Assembly: GCA_016709005.1 (NCBI GenBank)
Contig: JADJEU010000002.1
Location: forward strand, 310,001-374,000
DNA length: 64,000 nt
Origin: Crocinitomicaceae bacterium
GTDB taxonomy: Bacteria; Bacteroidota; Bacteroidia; Flavobacteriales_D; Crocinitomicaceae
Direction of reading: 5' to 3'
This document shows positions 18,129 through 28,159 of this stretch, one piece after another. The position numbers and the translations under genes are program-made. The notes beneath the pieces were generated by a model. It did no database searches and was not told the origin of the DNA. It worked only from the letters and a program-made list of their open reading frames with translations. Positions within the stretch are counted from its first letter, which is position 1; each line of letters opens with the position of its first letter.

Positions 18129-19745
18129 ATGAAAAATATTTTTTCAGTTGTAATGATCATGCTGACTACTCATGCTTTGACTCAACCAGCGGGGTATTCT
18201 TTTGGCAAGCACATTCTGATTGAAGAGGCACAAATTCCGGGCACATCAAACCTCAACAACTTTCCTTTACTGGTAAGTTTTACAAATAATGATTTGCGCC
18301 ACACCAGCAGCGGCGGTAATGTTGAAAATATAAATGGCTACGACATCGTTTTCACAGCCGGTGATTGTTCAACTATTTTGAGTCATCAGATAGAACATTA
18401 CAATCCTGTAACAGGCAATTATATTGCATGGGTGCGAATTCCGTCATTGAGTGCAACAGTGAGCACTGGAATTCACATGTATTATGGCAACAGTGCGATT
18501 GCTTCCAATCCATCCACCACTGCAACCTGGAGCGCTGGCTATAACGGTGTCTGGCATTTACACAATGACTTTTTAGATGCCAGTGGAACCGGTAATAACG
18601 GAACCAACAACGGCTCAACTGATGTTTCACCAGCATTTATTGCAGATGGCCAAAATTTTACCGATCCCAATCACTGGATTGAACTTCCAAGTCATCCAAA
18701 TATTACCGGAAGTTTTTCAAGTACAGCTTGGTTCAGATCATCAGATGTTACTCGAACCGGGCAGCGAATTATTTGTGATGATGCCACCAACGCAAACGGA
18801 TGCTGGGCTATAAGTTTAGGAGATCCGGGTTCGGGCAGATTGCGCTTTTACATTAGGGGACTTTCGGTAGTAACACACGATACAGGAAACATTATTGCAA
18901 ACAATACCTGGTATCACGTGGCTGTTGTCTTTAATGCAACTACAATGACCAAGTTTCTTTATGTCAATGGTGCATTGATTGTTTCAGGTACAGTAACCGG
19001 AACACTTGGAACCCCGACCGGAAATGCTTCAATTGGCGGTGAAGTTGCAGCCGGCGAAACAGCAAACAGATTTCAAGGTGATATAGACGAAGTCAGAACC
19101 ATTCCGTCGGTGCTTTCAGCTGATTGGATTGCTGCAGAATATAATAATCAAAACAGTCCTTCCGGTTTCTATACTATCAGCGGGCAAATGACCGCAACTG
19201 ATCTATGCGCCTTGCTACCTGTTGAACTCATAAACTTTACAGCAAAACAAGCTGGAGCAAATGCGATAGAGCTAGACTGGACTACTGCATCTGAAAATAA
19301 TAACGACTATTTTATGATTGAAAAATCAGAGAATGGCGTGAATTGGAATTTTATAGGAACCGTTGACGGGCATGGCAATACAAGTCACGCTATCAATTAC
19401 CACTTTGAAGATATGAAGCCCTACTATGGCAACAACTATTATAGATTAAAACAAGTTGATTTTGATGGCGCTTTTGAATATTCGGTTGTAGCAAAAGTTA
19501 ATTTCAATGACGCTCAAAACCAGATTAAAATTTTCCCAAATCCAGTTAATGATTATGTGAATATTCATTTCGCATCAGCACCACAATCATTTCAAATTTT
19601 CAATCAAGCCGGAATCGAGGTAACAAATTATATAACGCCAATTTCAACACACGGTAATTTTGCCACCTACGATCTCAGTCAGTTGCAGCCTGGTGTTTAC
19701 ATTTTGCAGGCTGAAAATATCCGTATAAAATTTATCAAAATCTAG
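18129..19745 (+). CDS. DUF2341/LamG protein with T9SS type A sorting domain
   Basis: The start is ATG 18129, which opens a signal peptide (MKNIFSVVMIMLTTHALTQ). The 70 residues upstream in the same frame are not exported-protein-like and lie before a promoter element. From the signal onward the 538-residue protein shows DUF2341 (about 20-110: HILIEEAQIPGTSNLNNFPLLVSF ... YDIVFTAGD), a LamG/ConA-like lectin fold (about 130-330: GVWHLHND, SSTAWFRSS, WYHVAVVFN, GDIDEVRTIPSVLSADWI), a fibronectin-like segment common before sorting domains (LPVELINFTAK ... NDYFMIEKSENG) and a type A sorting domain (IKIFPNPVNDYV ... GVYILQ). It should be secreted and probably binds surface glycans. Confidence 0.82.
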   Translation: MKNIFSVVMIMLTTHALTQPAGYSFGKHILIEEAQIPGTSNLNNFPLLVSFTNNDLRHTSSGGNVENINGYDIVFTAGDCSTILSHQIEHYNPVTGNYIAWVRIPSLSATVSTGIHMYYGNSAIASNPSTTATWSAGYNGVWHLHNDFLDASGTGNNGTNNGSTDVSPAFIADGQNFTDPNHWIELPSHPNITGSFSSTAWFRSSDVTRTGQRIICDDATNANGCWAISLGDPGSGRLRFYIRGLSVVTHDTGNIIANNTWYHVAVVFNATTMTKFLYVNGALIVSGTVTGTLGTPTGNASIGGEVAAGETANRFQGDIDEVRTIPSVLSADWIAAEYNNQNSPSGFYTISGQMTATDLCALLPVELINFTAKQAGANAIELDWTTASENNNDYFMIEKSENGVNWNFIGTVDGHGNTSHAINYHFEDMKPYYGNNYYRLKQVDFDGAFEYSVVAKVNFNDAQNQIKIFPNPVNDYVNIHFASAPQSFQIFNQAGIEVTNYITPISTHGNFATYDLSQLQPGVYILQAENIRIKFIKI

Positions 19746-19957
19746 TTCCGCATTTTTGGTTTGTTTTGATTAGGAACGAATTTCAGCAAAGAACTTTACG
19801 CTTTAGTATAAAATCGTGAGATAAGGAGTAGTCCTGAACCTAAACTGCGAGCCTGGTTTTAATCAGATTAATTTTAACCCTCCGGGCATCATCAGCATTT
19901 AATCTTTAAACAGAAATCGACCCAAGTAACAACAATGATATGATTCTGTCGTTTTCG

Positions 19958-19965
19958 TACTTTTG
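19958..19965 (+). promoter_or_regulatory. -7 element TACTTTTG for the glycosyltransferase pair
   Basis: TAnnTTTG match ending 6 bases before TTG 19972. It would make the transcript nearly leaderless and rules out the TTG at 19963 as start. Confidence 0.35.
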
Positions 19966-19971
19966 AACTGC

Positions 19972-21087
19972 TTGAGTAAAAAACGAATCATAGTATCTGT
20001 TACCAATGACCTTTGCACGGACAACCGTGTACGCAAGGTTTGTGAATTTTTAACTGCACATAATTTTGAAGTTACGCTGGTGGGCAGAAAATTAAAGGGA
20101 AGTCTTGCATTAGACAATCTCCCTTATAAAACAAAACGCTTTAACATGCTCTTTAAAAAAGGTGCTTCGTTCTACGCCTTCTATAATCTGCGTTTATTTT
20201 TCTACTTACTGTTTCATAAGGCGGATGTTTTACTGTCGAATGATCTGGATACCTTGTTAGCAAATCATTGGGCTAAAAAATTCAAATCCAACTGCAAATT
20301 GATTTACGATTCGCACGAGTATTTTGTCGGTGTACCGGAATTGACAAACAAACCCAGAATTCAAAAAATATGGCGACGCATTGAAAAAAAATGTCTGCCC
20401 AAAACCGATCAACGCTACACAGTGAACGAATCAATTGCCACCTTATATAAGAGTGAATATGGATTAGACTTTGAGGTTGTGCGCAATATTTCAGATGCTC
20501 CAAAAAATATTCAGACAAAATCACGCAGCGAATTGGGACTTCCGACGGATAAAAAAATAATCATTTATCAGGGAGCTGGAATTAATATCGACCGCGGTGC
20601 AGAAGAGTTGATTGATGCCATGAATTATGTTGAAAATGCAATCTTGATTTTTGTGGGCAGTGGCGATGTTATTGAATTGCTCAAAACTCAAGTTCAAAAA
20701 AACAAGCTTCAGGAAAAAGTTCTCTTCTTTGGCAAGAAGCCATACACCGAGTTACTTAATTATACCACAGTTTCTGATTTAGGCGTTTCGCTTGACAAAA
20801 ACACCAACATCAATTATAAGTTCTCGCTGCCGAATAAAATTTTTGATTATCTGCATTGCGGAATCCCAATACTGATATCAGATCTGCCTGAAATCAGAAA
20901 AATTGTGGATGGGTATCAAGTGGGTGTCATCACTCCTTCACATGATCCAAACGAACTTGCATATCAAATCAAACAAGTCTTTGCAAATACTCAACTATAC
21001 AATCAATTCAAGGCAAACACGCAAGAAGCGTCTCGGGAACTTACATGGAAAAATGAGTGCAAAGTGCTTGAAAAAATCTATCTTTGA
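19972..21087 (+). CDS. Glycosyltransferase family 4-type protein
   Basis: The most family-like start is TTG 19972 (SKKRIIVSVTNDLCTDNRVRK); an upstream in-frame TTG at 19963 overlaps a promoter box. The 371-residue protein has the two Rossmann halves of GT-B enzymes. The acceptor half contains NDLCTDNRVRKVCEFL and LIYDSHEYFVGVPEL. The donor half contains IIIYQGAGINIDRGAEELI, ILIFVGSGD, VLFFGKKPYTELLNYTTVSDLGVSL and a final KIFDYLHCGIPILISDLPEI segment typical of GT4. It likely adds a sugar to a surface polysaccharide or glycolipid; donor and acceptor are unknown. It precedes a second glycosyltransferase by four bases. Confidence 0.82.
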   Translation: MSKKRIIVSVTNDLCTDNRVRKVCEFLTAHNFEVTLVGRKLKGSLALDNLPYKTKRFNMLFKKGASFYAFYNLRLFFYLLFHKADVLLSNDLDTLLANHWAKKFKSNCKLIYDSHEYFVGVPELTNKPRIQKIWRRIEKKCLPKTDQRYTVNESIATLYKSEYGLDFEVVRNISDAPKNIQTKSRSELGLPTDKKIIIYQGAGINIDRGAEELIDAMNYVENAILIFVGSGDVIELLKTQVQKNKLQEKVLFFGKKPYTELLNYTTVSDLGVSLDKNTNINYKFSLPNKIFDYLHCGIPILISDLPEIRKIVDGYQVGVITPSHDPNELAYQIKQVFANTQLYNQFKANTQEASRELTWKNECKVLEKIYL

Positions 21088-21091
21088 GTAG

Positions 21092-22252
21092 ATGATCACT
21101 GAAAACAAAACACACACAGTTAAACACCTGCACCTGGTTGCCTTTGATGTTCCCTATCCGGCGAATTACGGTGGAATTGTGGATGTTTTGTACAAATTAA
21201 AATCACTTCACGCAGCCGGGATCAAAATCACATTTCATTGTTTCTTCTACAAAGGGCATAACCAACCCAATGATGAATTGAAAAAATACTGTGATCAGGT
21301 TTTTTATTACAAACGAAAACAAAATATTTTCCGGTTATTTTTTGCTTACAGACCTTACATTGTGTCAAGCAGAAGTAGCGCTGAACTTTTAGAAAATCTT
21401 TTGAAAGATAATTCGCCCATTCTTTTTGATGGCATCCATTCCTGTTATTATCTGGATCATCCAGCATTAAAAGACCGCAAAAAATATGTTCGTGCGCACA
21501 ATATCGAGCACTCCTATTATCACGGACTTGCAGCAGTTGAACGTAATTTTTTCAAACGCGGCTATTTTCATAAAGATGGACAACGTTTACACGCATACGA
21601 ACCCGTTTTGTCAAACGCAACAACCATTTTTCCAATTGCAAAAATGGATGTGCCGCATTTTTCAAAATACTCAAAGACGGTTTATGTTCCGCCATTTTTT
21701 ATCACCGATCATGCCAAACATGAAGTGAACAAAAGTGATATACAAGGCAGATTTATTTTGTTTCACGGTAATCTGCGCGTAAGAGAAAATGAGCTCGCCG
21801 CAAAATTTATTATCAATGAAGTTGCGCCGCTTATGCGTCACAAAATTGTAATTGCTGGAAAAGCGCCTTCTACCTGGCTAAAAAATGAAGCTTCGGTAGA
21901 GGAAAACGTGCAGTTGATTGCAGACCCATCAACCATTCAATTAGATTCTCTTATACAATATGCACAGGTGAATTTATTGATGACCTTTCAGCAAACAGGT
22001 GTCAAATTGAAATTAATTCACGCTCTTGAACACGGTAAATTTGTTGTGATTAATTCCAAAATGAATGACGCTGATATTTTTGAAGGACTTTGTTCTGTTC
22101 GCGATACTGCCGAAGAGATTGCAAAAAAACTGGAAGAGTTAATGCGAACTGATTTTACGGCAGAATTCAAAGCCCAGCGTGATGAAAAATTCAGGGTAAT
22201 TTTTGACAATCAAAAAAATGCTCAGAAAATTATTGATGTGATTTTTGGGTAA
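21092..22252 (+). CDS. Putative glycosyltransferase (GT-B fold)
   Basis: The 386-residue protein starts four bases after the preceding GT4 gene and is surely co-transcribed. It opens with a GT-B acceptor-domain pattern (HLVAFDVPYPANYGGIVDVLYKLKSLHAAGIKITFHCF) and has KYVRAHNIEHSYYHGLAA near 130. The C-terminal half shows GRFILFHGNLRVRENELAAKFIINEV, HKIVIAGKAP, VQLIADPS and the late VKLKLIHALEHGKFVVINS segment, corresponding to the donor-binding E-x7-E region. No signal or membrane segment is seen, so it is cytosolic or peripheral. The pair probably builds part of a cell-surface glycan; specificity is not visible. Confidence 0.72.
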   Translation: MITENKTHTVKHLHLVAFDVPYPANYGGIVDVLYKLKSLHAAGIKITFHCFFYKGHNQPNDELKKYCDQVFYYKRKQNIFRLFFAYRPYIVSSRSSAELLENLLKDNSPILFDGIHSCYYLDHPALKDRKKYVRAHNIEHSYYHGLAAVERNFFKRGYFHKDGQRLHAYEPVLSNATTIFPIAKMDVPHFSKYSKTVYVPPFFITDHAKHEVNKSDIQGRFILFHGNLRVRENELAAKFIINEVAPLMRHKIVIAGKAPSTWLKNEASVEENVQLIADPSTIQLDSLIQYAQVNLLMTFQQTGVKLKLIHALEHGKFVVINSKMNDADIFEGLCSVRDTAEEIAKKLEELMRTDFTAEFKAQRDEKFRVIFDNQKNAQKIIDVIFG

Positions 22253-22273
22253 GGGCTACGCCCTCAAAAACGC

Positions 22274-22294
22274 GGGATGGCGCGAGGCCATCCC
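22274..22294 (+). repeat. REP-like hairpin, GCGAG-loop family
   Basis: Stem GGGATGGC, loop GCGAG, stem GCCATCCC, with eight perfect pairs. It lies 22 bases after the glycosyltransferase stop. The loop equals that of the copies at 124 and 29202 while the stem differs in paired positions. Confidence 0.6.
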
Positions 22295-22301
22295 CTCCGG
22301 A

Positions 22302-23021
22302 TTATTCAAATTTTACCTGTTCGAATGGATTAAAAACATTCATCGGATTTAATTCAACCACCGTTTTATTTTCAACCTTCATGGTACGAGATGGAAATTG
22401 TTCCATAATCGACATATCGTGTGTTGCCATCAAAACAGAGGTTCCTTCTTTGGCAATTGCCATCAGCACAGCCATAATTTCACGAGAAGTTTCAGGATCC
22501 AGATTTCCGGTTGGTTCATCTGCCAGAATAAATTTAGGATTGTTGACTAAGGCGCGCGCAATGGAAACACGTTGTTGTTCACCCCCTGAAAGTTGATGTG
22601 GCATTTTTGTTCCCTGATGATCGAGACCAACCAAACGCAAAACGTCTTCAGCTTGTTTGGTAATTTCGGCCTTGTTGTTCCAACCCGTAGAGCGCATCAC
22701 AAAATATAAATTTTCGTTTACGTTACGATCAGACAACAATTGAAAATCCTGAAAAACGATTCCCAGGTTTCGGCGCAAAAAAGGAACATCTTTTCTTTTT
22801 AAATCATGAATTTTAAAACCGGCAACTTCACCTTCGCCTTTTGCTAAAATTAGTTCACCGTAAAGTGTTTTTAAGAGACTGCTTTTTCCAGCGCCGGTTT
22901 TTCCAATGAGATAAACAAACTCACCTTTTCTGAGATGAATATTGACATCTGCCAAAACGGTAACACCGCCCTGATTAATCTCACCATTCGTAATCCAAAA
23001 AATATTGTCTGTTGATTCCAT
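22302..23021 (-). CDS. ftsE: Cell division ATP-binding protein FtsE
   Basis: ATG 23021 (MESTDNIFWITNGEIN) gives a 239-residue ABC ATPase, the usual FtsE size; the 42 residues upstream are not conserved-looking. Walker A is GKTGAGKSSLL (about 39-49), the signature is LSGGEQQRVSIARAL (about 145), Walker B is FILADEPTGNLD (about 166-177) and the switch His is in MATHDMSIM. GEFVYLIGKTGAGKSSL and FQDFQLLSDRNVNENLYFV are FtsE/LolD-like. With FtsX it regulates septal peptidoglycan hydrolysis. ftsX is encoded separately at 54236. Confidence 0.88.
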   Translation of the reverse strand: MESTDNIFWITNGEINQGGVTVLADVNIHLRKGEFVYLIGKTGAGKSSLLKTLYGELILAKGEGEVAGFKIHDLKRKDVPFLRRNLGIVFQDFQLLSDRNVNENLYFVMRSTGWNNKAEITKQAEDVLRLVGLDHQGTKMPHQLSGGEQQRVSIARALVNNPKFILADEPTGNLDPETSREIMAVLMAIAKEGTSVLMATHDMSIMEQFPSRTMKVENKTVVELNPMNVFNPFEQVKFE

Positions 23022-23140
23022 GCAAAAAATTCTTGGGTAAAAATAGTCAAATGAGATTGATGAATGGTGAACCATAGCGTAAACTTTTGCAGAAACTATT
23101 AACGGAGATTGGTTTGAAAAGAGGGTCTTATAATAATTGA

Positions 23141-23184
23141 GCGTCACTTCGTGGGGATCTCTCGCTTCGCTCGAGATGACAGGG
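23141..23184. repeat. Bacteroidota intergenic repeat with ATCTC/GAGAT hairpin
   Basis: Read on the minus strand it starts TGTCATCTCGAGCGAAGCGA and continues into ATCCCCACGAAGTGACGC. It contains nested inverted arms (ATCTC/GAGAT, and GCGA/TCGC around a short loop). Repeats of this type (GTCATxTCGAxCGxAGxGAGA...) are scattered in many Bacteroidota genomes. One copy is seen in the window. Confidence 0.55.
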
Positions 23185-23329
23185 CACTGACCAACATCTC
23201 AATTACAAGAGCGCTTTCCTTAAAACATCTTAATCTAACCTCATACAATAATCTTAACAGAACCGCGTTTATAACTTTCAAATACCTCTCACAAGAACCC
23301 TCTTCATCCAGCGTACTTTTACAAGTTGA

Positions 23330-23337
23330 TATGTTTG
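23330..23337 (+). promoter_or_regulatory. -7 element TATGTTTG for the TPR operon
   Basis: Exact TAnnTTTG match 39 bases before the ATG of the TPR gene; no clear -33 TTTG. Confidence 0.3.
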
Positions 23338-23376
23338 TGGCAAAGCCGCAATCAAATCTGCAGAACTGATTAACGT

Positions 23377-26300
23377 ATGATGCGAGTTGGGATTTTCATA
23401 GTTTTCCTTTTACACTTTGCTGTATTTGCGCAGCAATCTGAGCGCTATGCGGGCGAATATACACGTTATCACACCGCTGAAGATCTTTACGAAAAACAAA
23501 AGTATAGCGCCGCACAACAAGAGTTTGACGCATTCATGGAAGAAATCTGCGATGCGCAAGATCCATTTTTCATCAAGGCAAAATATTACCACGCACTTTG
23601 CGCACTTTATCTTTTTCATTCCAATGCAGAAAGTTTACTCCTTGGTTTTCTGGCTGAATATCCAGAAAGCATCTACCGGATGGAAATCTATTTTGAATTA
23701 GGTAAACACTATTACCGCAAAAAAGATTACAAACGAGCCGTCAGCTGGCTTACTCAAATTGACATATACAATCTGAAAGACGAACAAAAAGGAGAATATT
23801 ATTTCAAGTTGGGTTATGCGTACTTTCAATTAAATCAGCTCAAAGAAGCGCGCAATGCATTTTATGAAATCATCAACGCAGATACAGAATACTGGGGTCC
23901 TGCACTCTACTATTATTCACACATTGCCTACACTGAAAAAAGTTATCAAACTGCATTGGAAGGATTTTTAAAACTGGAAAAAAATCCAAGTTTCGCTGAG
24001 TCTGTTCCGTATTACATTGCCCAAATCTATTATCTGCAAGGCAAATTTGAAGAGCTGATTGCTTACGCCCCTTCCATTATGGATTCGGTTGATACCAAAA
24101 ATTCAATTGGCATTGAGCAACTTGTTGGCGATGCGTTTTATCAGATGGGTAAATACGATGAAGCAGTTCCATACTTAGAATCTTACAACCGAAAAAGCGC
24201 AACAACACGTGATGAAGACTATCAACTAGGATATGCTTATTTCATGAGCAAAGATTATGTGAACGCGATTAAAATGTTTGATAAAGTTGCCAAAGTAAAA
24301 GATGAACTTGGACAAGTTTCATTGTATCACATTGGCGAAAGTTATCTGAAACTTGACAATCTCTACTACGCGCGTAATGCGTTTGAACTTGCGTCCAATA
24401 TGCCGTTTGACGCAACTGTTGAAGAGGATGCTTTATACAATTATGCCATTCTTTGCTATAAATTAGATTATAACCCATTCAATGATGCGGTTGAAGCCTT
24501 TAATCTTTATTTGAACCAATATCCAAAATCAAACAGAAATCAAGACATCTATCAATACCTGATCAACATTTATACAACGATGAAAAATTATCCGGCGGCA
24601 TTAGCTTCTATGGATAAAATTGAAAACAAAGATTTTAAAATCAAGACCGCTTATCAGTTGATGGCTTACAATTATGCCGTTGAATTATTTCAGGGAAATC
24701 AACTAGACCAGGCCATTGAATATTTTAAAATGGTTAAAAAATACCCAATCGATCCAAAACTAAATGCCCTGAGTATGTATTGGATTGGGGAGTCTTATTA
24801 CCGCAAACAAGAGTTTGGAAATGCCATCACCTGGTACCGCAAATTTTTAGAAGAGCCGGGAGGTTTTGGTTTGCAACAACACAACGATGCTTATTACAAC
24901 ATTGGTTATTGCTATTACAGTCAGCAAGATTATGCCAATGCAATTACATCTTTCAGAACCTTTACGCAAGATGTTACAGAAGATTCCAAAGCAAGATTAA
25001 CAGATGCATACTTAAGAATTGGAGATTGTTATTATGTACAAAAACCTGCCGATGACAACAACGCTATTCTATTCTACCAAAAAGCAATTGAAGTAGGCGC
25101 TGGTCAAGCTGATTATGCCAAATTTCAAACCGGTCTTTCGCTGGGTTATTTAAAAAGATATCCTGAAAAAATCAGCATGATGCTTGACATCATCAACAAT
25201 CACAGAGGCTCTGTATTTATTGTTCCGGCAATCTATGAAGTTGCAGAAACGTATCGAATCACTGAAGATAATTCAAATGCAAAGCGTTATTACAATCAGT
25301 TGCTTTTAGATTATCCAACACACGCACGTGCTGTGGATGCTATTTTTCAGTTAGGTTCCATTGCATTTACATCAGAAGAGTACGCGCAAGCTGAAACACA
25401 TTTCTTGCGAATTGTAAATGAACACCCAAATTCATCACGCTATCAGGAATCACTTGAAAGTTTGAGAAGAGTTTATACGGCCATGGGCAAACCTGAAAAA
25501 TATGAGACACTCCTTAACTCGTTAGGCGTACAGCTATCTCAATCAGAACAAGATGAACTTCTTTTTGATCCTGCTCTACTTGCTTATGAAAAAGGAAATT
25601 ATCCTGAAGCAATTACACTTTTTGAAAGTTATTTCACAAAAGTTTCCAATCCGTCAAAAGATTTAGAAGCACTCTATTGTTTGGGAACAAGTTATTTGAA
25701 AACAGGTAAACGCGAATCGTGTATACTCAACTACAAAAAAATTCTGGCCAAGCCAACGAACATGTACACCGAAACTGCTGCATTAGAAGTTTCAAAATAT
25801 GAATACGAACTAAAAAATTACGACGCAGCCATTGATGCATACAAAAAACTCGAACTATCTGCAACCTATCCGCAACATGCATTGACAGCTAAAATCGGCT
25901 TGATGCGTTGCTATACGTTCAGAAAAGAACTTGATTTTGCAAAACCGTATGCACAGCAAGTTTTAAAAGATTCTTTGGCTCTCGAAAACGTACGCATCGA
26001 AGCAAACTACGTGATTGGAAAATCAGAATTTGAACTTGGAAATTACGATGCTGCACTTGATTATTTATTCTTTGTGATGTTCAAAAGCAATGCGGCTATT
26101 GGAGCAGAGTGTCATTATATGGTAGCTTACATTTATCATGCACAACAAGACTACAGCGGTTCTGAAACAGAGGTTCGTGATTTAGTAAAAAACAGATCGT
26201 CTTATTCATATTGGGTTGCAAAGGCATTAATTCTGCAGGCTAAAAACTCAATGGCTATTGAAGATTACGTGCAGGCTGAATACACCATCAACTCGGTTCT

Positions 26301-26442
26301 GAATAATTATAAAGTAACTGATGACGGAATTCTGACAGAGGCACAACAAGTAAAGGATCAATTGATGAGTTTGAAGACTCAGGAAAAATCTATTGAAATA
26401 AATAACGGCGGTACTATTGAAATAGGAGGTGACAATGAATAA
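23377..26442 (+). CDS. Large periplasmic TPR protein
   Basis: This 1021-residue protein has a signal peptide (about residues 1-18, ending VFAQ) and is then built almost entirely of tetratricopeptide-type helical repeats, recognisable as repeated Y-x2-(A/G)-x3-(F/Y)-x3-x-(Y/F)-x-x-A-I motifs, for example GEYYFKLGYAYFQLNQLKEA, ALYNYAILCYKLDY and MYWIGESYYRKQEFGNAITWYRKFLE. The tail is Glu/Ile/Gly-rich and polar. The stop codon overlaps the start of a beta-barrel-like gene by eight bases. This suggests a periplasmic scaffold working with that outer-membrane partner. I do not know a characterised homologue. The neighbour ftsE is divergent. Confidence 0.78.
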   Translation: MMRVGIFIVFLLHFAVFAQQSERYAGEYTRYHTAEDLYEKQKYSAAQQEFDAFMEEICDAQDPFFIKAKYYHALCALYLFHSNAESLLLGFLAEYPESIYRMEIYFELGKHYYRKKDYKRAVSWLTQIDIYNLKDEQKGEYYFKLGYAYFQLNQLKEARNAFYEIINADTEYWGPALYYYSHIAYTEKSYQTALEGFLKLEKNPSFAESVPYYIAQIYYLQGKFEELIAYAPSIMDSVDTKNSIGIEQLVGDAFYQMGKYDEAVPYLESYNRKSATTRDEDYQLGYAYFMSKDYVNAIKMFDKVAKVKDELGQVSLYHIGESYLKLDNLYYARNAFELASNMPFDATVEEDALYNYAILCYKLDYNPFNDAVEAFNLYLNQYPKSNRNQDIYQYLINIYTTMKNYPAALASMDKIENKDFKIKTAYQLMAYNYAVELFQGNQLDQAIEYFKMVKKYPIDPKLNALSMYWIGESYYRKQEFGNAITWYRKFLEEPGGFGLQQHNDAYYNIGYCYYSQQDYANAITSFRTFTQDVTEDSKARLTDAYLRIGDCYYVQKPADDNNAILFYQKAIEVGAGQADYAKFQTGLSLGYLKRYPEKISMMLDIINNHRGSVFIVPAIYEVAETYRITEDNSNAKRYYNQLLLDYPTHARAVDAIFQLGSIAFTSEEYAQAETHFLRIVNEHPNSSRYQESLESLRRVYTAMGKPEKYETLLNSLGVQLSQSEQDELLFDPALLAYEKGNYPEAITLFESYFTKVSNPSKDLEALYCLGTSYLKTGKRESCILNYKKILAKPTNMYTETAALEVSKYEYELKNYDAAIDAYKKLELSATYPQHALTAKIGLMRCYTFRKELDFAKPYAQQVLKDSLALENVRIEANYVIGKSEFELGNYDAALDYLFFVMFKSNAAIGAECHYMVAYIYHAQQDYSGSETEVRDLVKNRSSYSYWVAKALILQAKNSMAIEDYVQAEYTINSVLNNYKVTDDGILTEAQQVKDQLMSLKTQEKSIEINNGGTIEIGGDNE

Positions 26443-28144
26443 GGTTATTTATCTATCGATCTTATTGGTAACCTCATTCAGCGTGATTTCACAAGAGCAG
26501 CCAACAACCTGGACGCATACGATGCTGGGTGAGCGTATTATTTCTCCAGCGTACCGCATAACAGAAAATCCTTCTGTGATTGATACAATTATTCCTAGCC
26601 CTACTGTTCAGTATCCTTTGTTGAATCGTAAAATGGAAACAAAAATTACCATCTTAGATATTGAACCAGCCAAAATAAAAATCGTTGAAAAATTGGATAA
26701 ACTTTATCCGGGTTATGTGAGATTAGGCATTGGAAACTATAGCAGTCCTTTGGGTGAATTCTATTACAATTCCATGCGCAATCGCAAGGTAAATTATGGT
26801 GTTGCCATTAAACACAATTCATCTTTTGGAGATATTAAAGGATATGCTCCAAGCTCATTTGACAATACAAGCGGAAGAGTTTTTGGAGATTTTTTCACAC
26901 GTGAATTCCGTTTTCAACCTGAGTTTAATTATTTGAATCACGGGTATCACTTTTACGGCATTCAGGATACCATTGGATTGATTTCTACGGACTCTCTGCG
27001 AAACCGTGTGCAATCAGTTGGGGGAAGTTTCAGATTCTCTAACTACACCAGTAAAGACAGTGCTCACCTCATCTACTCAATCTTCACACATTACAATTAT
27101 TTCCATGAATTTCAGCGCGATCCTGACACTGTTGGTTATAATGGAAAAAACAATCAGTTCAGCATTGGAACTGACATGCGTTATAAGTTCAAGAAGAATA
27201 TTTTCAACCTCACTTTTGACATCAACTACAATCAATACAATTACAACCAGGCAGACACGTCCTTTACAATTGGCTATACTCCGATCGAACAAAAAAACTG
27301 GTTGATTCATTTGCGCCCAACCATTTCAACGTATGGTAAAAATTGGAAAGTAACATATGGGGTTGATTTGAACATTGACACACCCGCCGATACCGTCTTT
27401 AAAGTAGTTCCGGTAATTGAAGCCAAATACAGTTTGTTTAATGATATGTTTATACCGTACGTTGGAATTGACGGTGGTGTGAAACAAAATTCATTTGCAA
27501 CCCTGAATCGTCAAAATGAATTTATGCTCACCGGCGCACGGTTGCACAATACACGCATCATGAATTTTTACGGCGGAATTAAAGGAACACTTTCAAAAAC
27601 AATTTCTTTTAATGCACGCGTTTCTTACAAGCTTATTGATAATTTACCACTGTTTGTAAATGATACGGTGTTGAGCGACATGTATCGCTTCAGAGTAATT
27701 TACAATGATATTAATGTCTTGACATTTGATGGATCATTCTCGTATCAATCCGGTGAGAAATTAAAAATTGATTTGATTGGTGAATACAATATCTACTCGA
27801 TGCAAATTGGAACAGATCTGTACTCACAACCATGGCATTTGCCAACCTATGCGGCAACCTTGCGCGCAAACTACAATCTCTTTGAAAAGATTTATGTGAA
27901 GGCAGATTTTGTACTTCAGGGAGGACGTGTAAGCCCCGCAGGATTATTTGATACAGATGCGACCACGCCAAAAGCAGATTTAGGCATTTTAGCAGATGCC
28001 AACTTGCACTTTGAATACCGATACAGCAAACGACTTTCTGCTTTTCTTCAATTCAATAATCTGGCTGCACAAAAATATCAGCGCTGGTATGGCTATCCGG
28101 TGCAAGGCTTTCAGGTTTTGGGTGGCGTGACGTTTGGTTTTTAA
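26435..28144 (+). CDS. Putative outer-membrane beta-barrel protein
   Basis: ATG 26435 is preceded by AGGAGG, an unusually good Shine-Dalgarno match for this phylum, although the bases also encode the end of the TPR protein. The product of about 569 residues has a signal peptide (ending VISQ, about residue 20) and a short N-terminal soluble section (about 21-90). After this come alternating aromatic strands characteristic of a barrel (YPGYVRLGIGNYSSPLGEFYYN, FTHYNYFHEFQRD, IFNLTFDINYNQYNYNQ), ending in GYPVQGFQVLGGVTFGF with a terminal Phe. It resembles the barrel part of TonB-dependent receptors, but no plug domain is seen. The overlap with the TPR gene implies translational coupling and a joint envelope function. 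Confidence 0.7.
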   Translation: MNKVIYLSILLVTSFSVISQEQPTTWTHTMLGERIISPAYRITENPSVIDTIIPSPTVQYPLLNRKMETKITILDIEPAKIKIVEKLDKLYPGYVRLGIGNYSSPLGEFYYNSMRNRKVNYGVAIKHNSSFGDIKGYAPSSFDNTSGRVFGDFFTREFRFQPEFNYLNHGYHFYGIQDTIGLISTDSLRNRVQSVGGSFRFSNYTSKDSAHLIYSIFTHYNYFHEFQRDPDTVGYNGKNNQFSIGTDMRYKFKKNIFNLTFDINYNQYNYNQADTSFTIGYTPIEQKNWLIHLRPTISTYGKNWKVTYGVDLNIDTPADTVFKVVPVIEAKYSLFNDMFIPYVGIDGGVKQNSFATLNRQNEFMLTGARLHNTRIMNFYGGIKGTLSKTISFNARVSYKLIDNLPLFVNDTVLSDMYRFRVIYNDINVLTFDGSFSYQSGEKLKIDLIGEYNIYSMQIGTDLYSQPWHLPTYAATLRANYNLFEKIYVKADFVLQGGRVSPAGLFDTDATTPKADLGILADANLHFEYRYSKRLSAFLQFNNLAAQKYQRWYGYPVQGFQVLGGVTFGF

Positions 28145-28159
28145 AGGGCCTATCACATT

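Larger units (their letters stand above)
23022..23376. other. Divergent intergenic region between ftsE and the TPR gene
   Basis: About 355 bases with no coding frame. It holds an imperfect palindromic repeat (23141-23184) and a candidate -7 element for the TPR gene (23330-23337). Confidence 0.5.
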
